From the NCBI GenBank assembly GCA_947589335.1, contig CANPZH010000108.1:1-5182 (forward strand): a stretch of 5,182 nt of DNA, read 5' to 3'. The DNA comes from an uncultured Clostridia bacterium (lineage in GTDB: Bacteria > Bacillota > Clostridia > Christensenellales > Borkfalkiaceae). Positions within the stretch are counted from its first letter, which is position 1. Each line of letters begins with the position of its first letter. Made by a program: the position numbers and the translations under genes. A model generated the notes under the pieces. The model saw only the letters and a list, made by a program, of their open reading frames with translations, did not search any database and had not been told where the DNA came from. Shown piece by piece: positions 1 through 5,182 of this stretch.

Positions 1-258
1 CATACCTGCGCCGACGTCACCGTCAAGCAGTACGAACACCTCCTGCGGGACGCGGACTATCCCGGACAGGACTTCTCCGAACGGATGAATGCGGACAGCG
101 AGCACATCTTCCGCGGGAAGGCGGAGCCCTATCTCCTCGGGGCGGAGGACGGAACGGCGTTCCAGCTCATGCGCACGGGCTATTATAAAAAGTGTACGGA
201 AAACGGCGGGCTCGTGCTCTCCGAGATCGTCTCCCTCAAGGACAATTTCAATAAATGA
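1..258 (+). CDS. glnS: Glutamine--tRNA ligase, C-terminal end (partial, 5' end outside window)
   Basis: The reading frame is open from base 1 and ends at TGA 256-258, giving the last 85 residues. The segment resembles the distal beta-barrel anticodon-binding domain of class I glutaminyl-tRNA synthetase. An element of the type 'LNPDSLxVxxGxKVEPSL' appears here as MNADSEHIFRGKAEPYL. It is followed by FQLMRTGYY, matching the family's FQFxRxGYF, and by the ending VSLKDNFNK, matching the usual VxLRDxWxK tail. The enzyme charges tRNA-Gln with glutamine in the cytoplasm. The catalytic Rossmann domain with its HIGH and KMSKS motifs lies upstream and cannot be seen. The closely related GluRS does not carry this beta-barrel ending, so GlnRS is favoured. 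The next gene starts 49 bases later on the same strand with no obvious terminator between, so co-transcription is possible. The assignment rests on recalled family motifs, not on a search. Confidence 0.78.
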   Translation, partial: HTCADVTVKQYEHLLRDADYPGQDFSERMNADSEHIFRGKAEPYLLGAEDGTAFQLMRTGYYKKCTENGGLVLSEIVSLKDNFNK

Positions 259-275
259 CGATGGCATACGCGCCG

Positions 276-300
276 CCGCAAACGGACATACTGTCTGCGG
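276..300 (+). promoter_or_regulatory. Possible stem-loop overlapping the ribosome binding site of the gene at 308
   Basis: In the short glnS-to-next-gene gap, CCGCA (276-280) can pair with TGCGG (296-300), and GAC (285-287) with GTC (293-295). The loop is five bases and there is a four-base bulge at 281-284. The 3' arm contains the first two G of the GGAG (299-302) that is the likely Shine-Dalgarno, five bases before ATG 308. No T-run follows, so it does not look like an intrinsic terminator. It could modulate translation of the downstream gene, or be chance pairing in GC-rich DNA. Confidence 0.25.
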
Positions 301-307
301 AGAACGT

Positions 308-688
308 ATGCTGGACGAGAGATCGGGCAGACTGCTCGAAACCATCAACAAACTGTGCGACGGCGGCGGATTCAAGATCGCGGAGGCGGGAGAGCTTTTG
401 TCCTGCTTCCCGCCGGAATGGAACGTCGGCGCGGACGAGCTCGGAAGGATCTTAAGCTATCTCGAAGAACGCCGCTTCATCGACATTCAGTATGCCGAAG
501 AGGGCGTGTATTGCCTCTGCCCTCTGCCCGAGGGCAGATCGTACTTTGAGACGGCGCGCGAGAGGGCGCTCGAAGGGGCGCGGCGGAGGCGGGAACAGTT
601 CCTGCTCGCCCTGCTCGGCGCATTTCTCGGCGCCCTGCTCGGGACGCTCACCGTCCTTTGCATTGCGTTTTTTGCGGGGCGGGTATGA
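308..688 (+). CDS. Small winged-helix-like protein with C-terminal membrane helix, unknown function (paralogue 1)
   Basis: This 126-residue protein is not recognised as a named family. The start at ATG 308 is chosen because GGAG (299-302) sits five bases upstream and the codons before it run back into glnS. Residues about 1-72 look like a winged helix: a first helix (about 5-17), then GELLSCFP (about 29-35), a probable recognition helix with DELGRILSYLEE (43-54), and a beta-wing-like stretch FIDIQYAEEGVYCL (57-70). An Arg-rich stretch follows (R92-R95). Then comes a strongly hydrophobic Ala/Leu/Gly segment (about 98-122), which reads as one membrane helix. The positive residues before it predict a cytoplasmic N-terminus. 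The stop overlaps the next start by ATGA (685-688), so the two genes are probably translated together. The next product has the same layout. A membrane-tethered regulator or a protein-protein adaptor is possible, but no DNA-binding function is shown. Confidence 0.75.
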   Translation: MLDERSGRLLETINKLCDGGGFKIAEAGELLSCFPPEWNVGADELGRILSYLEERRFIDIQYAEEGVYCLCPLPEGRSYFETARERALEGARRRREQFLLALLGAFLGALLGTLTVLCIAFFAGRV

Positions 689-1056
689 TCAGCGACCGTC
701 TCAACCGCAGGGAAAACGAGGTCATGAACGCGGTGTTCGAGCTCTCGGGCGGCAAGGAGCGGTTTCTCGTCTCCCCCGGCGAGCTCGCCGCCGTCCTGCC
801 CTCCGGGGGCGGATACGACGAAGCCGCGCTCGGGCGCACCCTGCGCAGTCTCTCCCTCGACGGCTATTTCGACTTCGTCGAATCGGAGCGGAAGGGAGAG
901 CCCGTCTACGTCATCCACATGCGCGAAGCGGGGCTCGGCTACCGCCGCAGCGGCCGCCAGCGCCGCCGCGCCGTCATGTTCCGCTGGGGCGTCGCCGCCG
1001 TCGGGGCGGTCATCACCTTCCTCGTCGGGCTTCTCCTCCGCGCCCTTTTTTCCTGA
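685..1056 (+). CDS. Small winged-helix-like protein with C-terminal membrane helix, unknown function (paralogue 2)
   Basis: This 123-residue protein starts at ATG 685, inside the ATGA overlap with the preceding gene. Its own Shine-Dalgarno is only a poor G-run (676-683), which favours translational coupling. The layout copies its neighbour. Helix-like residues are at about 8-20, PGELAAVLP at 31-39, a probable recognition helix EAALGRTLRSLSLDG at 46-60, and a wing-like YFDFVESERKGEPVYVI at 61-77. A basic linker follows (R87, R88, R91, R93-R95), then a hydrophobic segment (about 101-118) ending close to the C-terminus. Positions shared with paralogue 1 include GEL, LGR-x-L, F-(I/D)-(D/F), VY, and an EG or EAG after the wing. 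The two are therefore probably an ancient tandem duplication, though identity is low. The predicted topology is N-terminus in the cytoplasm. The function is unknown and I recognise no enzyme motif. Confidence 0.75.
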   Translation: MISDRLNRRENEVMNAVFELSGGKERFLVSPGELAAVLPSGGGYDEAALGRTLRSLSLDGYFDFVESERKGEPVYVIHMREAGLGYRRSGRQRRRAVMFRWGVAAVGAVITFLVGLLLRALFS

Positions 1057-1062
1057 ATCTTC

Positions 1063-1091
1063 TTGACATAAAAACAAACGTTTGTTATAAT
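1063..1091 (+). promoter_or_regulatory. Consensus sigma-A/sigma-70 promoter for the uvrB operon
   Basis: The -35 box TTGACA (1063-1068) and the -10 box TATAAT (1086-1091) both match consensus at all six positions and are separated by exactly 17 bases. The element lies in a short AT-rich island within otherwise GC-rich DNA, between the stop of the upstream gene and ATG 1100 of uvrB. The predicted transcription start is about A1098, seven bases past the -10, which leaves an extremely short or absent 5' leader. A promoter this strong would be expected to need repression, and the palindrome in its spacer is well placed for that. Confidence 0.9.
1071..1088 (+). promoter_or_regulatory. LexA (DinR-type) SOS box in the promoter spacer
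   Basis: The spacer contains a perfect 14-base palindrome, AACAAACGTTTGTT (1073-1086). Against the Bacillus subtilis DinR/LexA box CGAACRNRYGTTYG, the bases 1071-1084 agree at 12 of 14 positions, counting the free N; only the first two bases differ. Because the core is palindromic, the opposite strand gives an equally good match over 1075-1088, so two registers overlap by ten bases. Binding here would cover the region between -35 and -10 and the first -10 base, blocking RNA polymerase. uvrB and uvrA are classic SOS genes in Bacillota, which supports the reading. Other palindrome-binding repressors (LacI or TetR type) cannot be excluded from sequence alone. Confidence 0.65.
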
Positions 1092-1099
1092 GGACGCAT

Positions 1100-3082
1100 A
1101 TGGAACATGTCGATTTCAAACTGATCGCGCCCTTTGAGCCGACGGGGGACCAACCCGAGGCGATCGAAAAGCTGACGGAGGGCGTCCTCGACGGGATCCG
1201 CACGCAGGTGCTCGTCGGCGTGACGGGGAGCGGCAAGACGTTCACGATGGCGAATGTCATCAAGAACGTCGGACGGCCCACTCTCGTGATCGCCCACAAC
1301 AAGACGCTTGCGGCGCAGCTGTGCGGCGAATTCCGCGAATTTTTCCCCGAGAACCGCGTGGAGTACTTCGTCTCCTATTACGACTATTATCAGCCCGAGA
1401 GCTACATCCCCTCGACGGATACTTACATCGAAAAAGATCTCTCGATGAACGACGAGATCGACAAACTGAGAAACGCCGCGACCTGTTCGCTCGGCGAGCG
1501 GGACGACGTCATCGTCGTCGCCTCCGTCTCCTGCATCTACGGGCTCGGCGCACCCGAGGAATTTTTCCGCCTCGGGATCTCCCTGCGTCCGGGGCAGCAG
1601 ATGGACCGCGACGATCTTCTGCGCCGCCTGGTGGAGATCCACTATTCCCGCGGGGACATGGATTTCAAACGCTCCACCTTCCGCGTGCGGGGGGACGTCG
1701 TGGAGATCTTCCCCGCGTCCAACTCCGAAGTTGCGATCCGTGTCGAGTTTTTCGGCGACGAGATCGACGCGCTCGGCGAGGAGGACGTCGTCACGGGCAA
1801 GGTGATATCGGGCCTGAAGCACGCCGTCATCTTCCCCGCGAGCCACTATGCCGTGGGGAGCGAGCGGCTCGGCTCCGCCCTCTCCATGATCGAGCGTGAC
1901 CTCGACGGCGAGGTCAAGGCGTTCGAGGACGCCGGCAAGCTGTTGGAGGCGCAGAGGCTCCGCCAGCGGACGGAGCACGACCTCGAGATGATGCGGGAGA
2001 TCGGCTACTGTTCGGGCATCGAGAACTATTCCCGCTACTTCGACGGACGCTCGCCCGGGCAGCCCTCCTTCACCCTGCTCGACTATTTCCCCGACAATTT
2101 CCTCGTCTTCATCGACGAGAGCCATATGACCATTCCGCAGATCCGCGCGATGTACAACGGCGACTACGCCCGCAAGGTCAACCTGGTGGATTACGGCTTC
2201 CGCATGAAGTCCGCGTTCGACAACCGTCCGCTCACCTTCGAGGAATTCGACGAGCGGATCCCGCAGCTCATCTGCGTTTCGGCGACGCCCGCGCCCTACG
2301 AACTGGAGCAGGCGGGGCAGGTCGTCGAACAGCTCATCCGCCCGACGGGGCTGCTGGATCCCCCCGTCACCGTCAAGCCGACGAAGGGGCAGATCGACGA
2401 TCTGCTCTCCGAGATCCACACCGTCGTGGGTTCGGGCGGGCGGGTGCTCGTCACCACCCTCACCAAGCGCATGGCGGAGAGCCTCACCGACTATCTGAAG
2501 GAGAACGGCGTCCGCGTGAAGTATATGCACTCGGACATCGACACCCTCGAGCGGATCGACATCGTGAACGGGCTGAGGAGCGGCGAATTCGACGTTTTGT
2601 GCGGCATCAACCTCCTGAGGGAGGGGCTCGACCTGCCCGAGGTCAAACTCGTCGCCATTCTCGACGCGGACAAGGAGGGGTTTCTTAGGAGCGAGACCTC
2701 ACTCGTCCAGACGATCGGGCGCGCGGCGCGCAACGCCGAGGGCAGGGTCATCATGTACGCCGACGAGATGACGGGCAGCATGCAGCGGGCGATCGGGGAG
2801 ACCGAACGCCGCCGCGCAAAGCAGCAGGCATACAACGAGGCGCACGGGATCGTTCCCAAGACGATCGTCAAGGAGGTGAAGGCCTCCCTGTCGATCACCG
2901 AAAAACACAAAAAGGCGGGGGAGATCAAGGCGAAGGATATCCCCGAAGAGATCGAAAAACTCAAGGCGCTGATGAAAGTCGCGTCCGCCCAGCTCGACTT
3001 CGAGCGGGCGATCGAGATCCGCGAGACGATCGCGGAACTCAGAAAGCGGATGCGCGACAACGGCGCGGGAGGGAAGAGATGA
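1100..3082 (+). CDS. uvrB: Excinuclease ABC subunit UvrB
   Basis: This 660-residue protein is full length for UvrB. It is the damage-verifying helicase-like subunit of nucleotide excision repair: it is loaded on DNA by UvrA and then recruits UvrC for incision. Visible motifs, in order, are:
- the N-terminal FxPxGDQPxAI (about 12-22);
- Walker A GVTGSGKT (40-47);
- the damage-probing beta-hairpin region with YYDYYQPESY (93-102);
- DEAD-like DESH (339-342);
- SATP (394-397);
- GINLLREGLDLPEV (502-515);
- QTIGRAARN (537-545);
- a C-terminal UVR motif for UvrC contact (about 614-650).
No key residue is missing. ATG 1100 is supported by the family N-terminus; there is no real Shine-Dalgarno, only GGA at 1092-1094. 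The gene lies directly behind a consensus promoter with a LexA-like box, and its stop overlaps the next start by ATGA. Confidence 0.98.
   Translation: MEHVDFKLIAPFEPTGDQPEAIEKLTEGVLDGIRTQVLVGVTGSGKTFTMANVIKNVGRPTLVIAHNKTLAAQLCGEFREFFPENRVEYFVSYYDYYQPESYIPSTDTYIEKDLSMNDEIDKLRNAATCSLGERDDVIVVASVSCIYGLGAPEEFFRLGISLRPGQQMDRDDLLRRLVEIHYSRGDMDFKRSTFRVRGDVVEIFPASNSEVAIRVEFFGDEIDALGEEDVVTGKVISGLKHAVIFPASHYAVGSERLGSALSMIERDLDGEVKAFEDAGKLLEAQRLRQRTEHDLEMMREIGYCSGIENYSRYFDGRSPGQPSFTLLDYFPDNFLVFIDESHMTIPQIRAMYNGDYARKVNLVDYGFRMKSAFDNRPLTFEEFDERIPQLICVSATPAPYELEQAGQVVEQLIRPTGLLDPPVTVKPTKGQIDDLLSEIHTVVGSGGRVLVTTLTKRMAESLTDYLKENGVRVKYMHSDIDTLERIDIVNGLRSGEFDVLCGINLLREGLDLPEVKLVAILDADKEGFLRSETSLVQTIGRAARNAEGRVIMYADEMTGSMQRAIGETERRRAKQQAYNEAHGIVPKTIVKEVKASLSITEKHKKAGEIKAKDIPEEIEKLKALMKVASAQLDFERAIEIRETIAELRKRMRDNGAGGKR
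3067..3073 (+). promoter_or_regulatory. Strong Shine-Dalgarno for the HAD gene, inside the uvrB 3' end
   Basis: GGGAGGG lies five bases before ATG 3079, within the last codons of uvrB. It fixes the start of the HAD gene at the ATGA overlap and shows that this organism uses canonical Shine-Dalgarno initiation. That makes the lack of such a site before uvrB and uvrA more noticeable. Confidence 0.75.
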
Positions 3083-3666
3083 GGATCGCAGTCGATCTCG
3101 ACGACACGCTGAGCAGGGTCGCAAGGCGGGAGCTCGCGGCGGAATATATCAAGCGGAAGGGCTTGCCGTTCAAACTCGCGCAGCCCGACAGCGCGGAGTT
3201 CGTGAAGATCTACGACTGGAGCTATGAGGACGCGACCCGTTTCATCAAGGACGGCGGGATCGTCGCCTTCACCGACGCCGAAGCGCGGAAGGGGGCGCGG
3301 GAGACGCTCGCCGCCTGGCGGGCGGCGGGGCACGAAGTCGTCATTCTGACGGGCAGGTTCAAAGAGTGGTTCCCCAATCCCGTCCTCATCAGCCGCGACT
3401 GGCTCGAAAAGCGGCATATCCCGTACGATGAGATCGTCGCGGAGATTCCCTTCGGCGAAAAGGGGAGATACTGCCTCGAGCACGGGATCGGGATCCTCGT
3501 CGACGACAACGTGGAGGCCTGTCTCGGCGCGCAGGAAAACGGCGTCACCGCGGTGCTCGCGATCGGGCGGCACAACGCGGCGCGCGCGCACGAAGTGCTC
3601 TATGGCGGCGCAAACTGGGAACAGATCGGCGCCGCGGTCAAACATATTCTGGCAATGGGCGTATGA
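3079..3666 (+). CDS. HAD-superfamily phosphatase, 5'(3')-deoxyribonucleotidase-like (NT5C type)
   Basis: This 195-residue protein starts at ATG 3079 behind a strong GGGAGGG. The four HAD motifs are visible:
- motif I DLDDT, with D6 as the predicted nucleophile and D8 as the acid/base;
- motif II LTGR, with T91;
- a motif III lysine, probably K128 in FGEKGRY;
- motif IV VDDN, with D142 and D143 for Mg2+.
The helical insert between motifs I and II (about 15-75), the 'RDWLEKRHIPYDEIV' region (106-120) and the size resemble NT5C-like and YqfW-like putative nucleotidases, which remove phosphate from (deoxy)nucleoside monophosphates. Substrate specificity cannot be read from the sequence. It overlaps uvrB and uvrA by ATGA at both ends, so it is an internal member of the repair operon. 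A role in clearing nucleotides during repair or SOS is inference. No signal peptide is seen, so it is cytoplasmic. Confidence 0.85.
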   Translation: MRIAVDLDDTLSRVARRELAAEYIKRKGLPFKLAQPDSAEFVKIYDWSYEDATRFIKDGGIVAFTDAEARKGARETLAAWRAAGHEVVILTGRFKEWFPNPVLISRDWLEKRHIPYDEIVAEIPFGEKGRYCLEHGIGILVDDNVEACLGAQENGVTAVLAIGRHNAARAHEVLYGGANWEQIGAAVKHILAMGV

Positions 3667-5182
3667 AAGACTATCTGTATGTAAAAGGGGCGAAGGAAAA
3701 CAACCTCAAGAATATCGACGTGAAGATCCCGCGGAACTCTCTCACCGTGTTTACGGGGGTGAGCGGCTCTGGGAAATCCACGCTCGCCTTCGATACGATC
3801 TTTGCCGAGGGCCAGCGGCGGTACATGGAGAGCCTCTCCTCGTACGCGCGGCAATTCCTCGGCATGATGGAAAAGCCGGACGTGGAGGCCATCGAGGGGC
3901 TCTCTCCCGCGATCTCCATCGACCAGAAGACGACGAGCCACAACCCCCGCTCCACGGTGGGAACGGTGACGGAGATCTACGACTATCTGCGTCTTTTGTA
4001 TGCCCGTGCGGGCATTCCGCACTGTCCGAACTGCGGCAGGGAGATCTGCCGCCAGACGGTGGACGAGATCGCGGACCGCGTCATGGAGCTCCCCGCGGGG
4101 AGCAAGATCCTCGTGAGCGCCCCCGTCGTGCGGGGCAGGAAGGGGGAATATGCCAAGGAACTGCAGGGCTGGCGCAAGAGCGGATACGCCCGCGTCAAGA
4201 TCGACGGCATCATCTACGACCTGCAGGAGGAGATCAGGCTCGAGAAGAACATCAAGCACAACATCTCCGTCGTCATCGACCGTCTTGTCGTCAAGGAGGG
4301 GATCTTAAAGCGGCTCACAGAGAGCCTCGAAACGGCCCTGAAACTCGCGGACGGGCTCGTCGTCATCGAGCGCGACGGCGCGGAGACGCTCTATTCGTCC
4401 CGCTATTCCTGTCCCGACTGCGGCGTCTCCATCGAGGAGATCGAGCCCCGTCTCTTTTCGTTCAACACCGTCTGGGGGGCGTGTCCCGAGTGCTCGGGGC
4501 TGGGCTTCCGCCAGAAGGTGGACGCCGATCTCATCTGTCCCGACAAGAGCAAGAGCCTCCGCGAGGGGGCGATCAGGATCAGCGGCTGGAACCTCGATTC
4601 GTCCGCCGTCACGCAGATGTACCTCGGGGCGCTCGCAAAGCATTACGGCTTTTCGCTGGACGTCCCCGTCAAGGATCTCCCGAAGGAGGTGTACGATCTT
4701 CTGATGTACGGCTCGGGCGGCGAAAAGATCGAGCTCGAATACGAGACCCGTTCCTTCCATTCGACCTACAAGAGCGCATGGGAGGGATTCGTCAACAACC
4801 TGCAGCGCAGGTATAACCAGACCTCCTCCGAGGGCGTCAAGTGGGACATCGAGCGGTATATGCGCACCTCCGACTGTCCCGTCTGCCGCGGCAAGCGGCT
4901 GAAAAAGGAGGCGCTTGCGGTCACGCTCGGCGGGAAGAACATCTACGAACTTTGCGACATGCCGGTGAGCGGGATCGCCGCCTTTTTGGAGGGGCTCAGC
5001 CTGACGGCGACCGAGCATGCGATCGCCGACGCCATTCTCAAGGAGATTAGGGCCCGTCTCAACTTCCTCACGGGGGTCGGGCTCGACTATCTCACCCTCA
5101 CGCGGAGCGCCGCGACCCTCTCGGGCGGAGAGAGCCAGCGGATCCGCCTCGCCACGCAGATCGGCAGCGCGCTCTCGGGGGT
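3663..5182 (+). CDS. uvrA: Excinuclease ABC subunit UvrA, N-terminal half (partial, runs off window end)
   Basis: The frame is open from ATG 3663 to the window end, giving 506 residues of a protein usually about 940 long. UvrA is the dimeric ABC-type ATPase that first detects DNA damage and hands it to UvrB. Visible features:
- the N-terminal VKGAKENNLKNIDV;
- Walker A GVSGSGKST (32-40);
- SLSSYARQFL (57-66);
- the Q-loop SIDQKTT (85-91);
- CPNCG (121-125);
- the UvrB-binding region (about 131-245);
- a zinc site CPDC...CPEC (C250, C253, C274, C277);
- CPVCRG (405-410);
- the first ABC signature LSGGES (486-491), close to the cut.
The first Walker B and the whole second ATPase half lie beyond the window. 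The start overlaps the HAD stop by ATGA (3663-3666) and has no convincing Shine-Dalgarno, which suggests translation by coupling. No frameshift is seen. Confidence 0.98.
   Translation, partial: MKDYLYVKGAKENNLKNIDVKIPRNSLTVFTGVSGSGKSTLAFDTIFAEGQRRYMESLSSYARQFLGMMEKPDVEAIEGLSPAISIDQKTTSHNPRSTVGTVTEIYDYLRLLYARAGIPHCPNCGREICRQTVDEIADRVMELPAGSKILVSAPVVRGRKGEYAKELQGWRKSGYARVKIDGIIYDLQEEIRLEKNIKHNISVVIDRLVVKEGILKRLTESLETALKLADGLVVIERDGAETLYSSRYSCPDCGVSIEEIEPRLFSFNTVWGACPECSGLGFRQKVDADLICPDKSKSLREGAIRISGWNLDSSAVTQMYLGALAKHYGFSLDVPVKDLPKEVYDLLMYGSGGEKIELEYETRSFHSTYKSAWEGFVNNLQRRYNQTSSEGVKWDIERYMRTSDCPVCRGKRLKKEALAVTLGGKNIYELCDMPVSGIAAFLEGLSLTATEHAIADAILKEIRARLNFLTGVGLDYLTLTRSAATLSGGESQRIRLATQIGSALSG

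Noticed and set aside
301..314. LexA-like half site around GAACGTATGCT at the first small gene's start
   Set aside because: The GAAC half fits, but the other half is GCT instead of GTT and lacks symmetry; no promoter is visible around it.
1027..1051. Terminator-like GGGC (1027-1030)/GCCC (1042-1045) followed by six T at the end of the second small gene
   Set aside because: The stem is only four pairs with an eleven-base loop inside the coding region. The T-run partly encodes the hydrophobic C-terminus, so this is too weak to call an intrinsic terminator, although some attenuation of read-through into uvrB is possible.
1090..1102. Alternative ATG at 1090 as a start upstream of uvrB
   Set aside because: It is out of frame with uvrB and overlaps the -10 box, so it would not be in a transcript from this promoter.
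1085..2530. 481-residue open frame on the minus strand opposite uvrB
   Set aside because: It lies wholly antisense to a full-length, motif-complete uvrB and has no recognisable domain. Its composition (many Asp, His, Arg, Val) is the usual mirror of GC-rich codons, so it is a shadow frame.
2491..3645. 384-residue minus-strand open frame opposite the uvrB end and the HAD gene
   Set aside because: It is antisense to two well-supported genes and shows no motif, a typical high-GC antisense frame. The same applies to the minus-strand frames at 487-1302, 3600-4259 and 4305-5018.
3428..4816. 462-residue plus-strand open frame overlapping the HAD gene and uvrA
   Set aside because: It is an out-of-frame reading of the uvrA region, very rich in Arg, Gly and Pro and with no domain. 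uvrA in the correct frame carries all family motifs.

Overview
The window is a GC-rich, gene-dense piece of bacterial chromosome with every gene on the + strand. Several signs point to Bacillota, probably a GC-rich Clostridia-like lineage: a Gram-positive (DinR-type) LexA box, a consensus vegetative sigma promoter, Shine-Dalgarno sequences, and the sequence style of UvrA and UvrB. The phylum-level inference is moderate; anything finer is a guess. I see no mobile element, CRISPR array, tRNA or rRNA.

Layout. Bases 1-258 are the 3' end of a glutaminyl-tRNA synthetase gene (glnS). After 49 bases, which hold a possible stem-loop, come two small genes overlapping by ATGA (308-688 and 685-1056). They encode similar proteins with a winged-helix-like N-terminal part, an Arg-rich linker and one C-terminal membrane helix, and they look like tandem paralogues of unknown function. 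A 43-base AT-rich gap (1057-1099) follows. It carries a perfect TTGACA-N17-TATAAT promoter whose spacer is occupied by a palindromic LexA-like SOS box. From there runs a tightly packed excision-repair operon: uvrB (1100-3082), a HAD-superfamily nucleotidase-like gene (3079-3666), and uvrA (3663 to beyond the window end). Both junctions are ATGA overlaps.

How the genes work together. UvrA and UvrB are the damage-recognition half of the UvrABC nucleotide excision repair system, and the SOS-type promoter fits induction by DNA damage. The HAD gene is embedded between them by two coupled overlaps, so it should be co-expressed with repair; a role in nucleotide salvage or house-cleaning is inference only. 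The promoter lies so close to the uvrB start that its mRNA is predicted to be nearly leaderless. The main points for a second look are the promoter/operator/leaderless arrangement, the HAD gene inside uvrB-uvrA, and the paired membrane-anchored winged-helix-like proteins.
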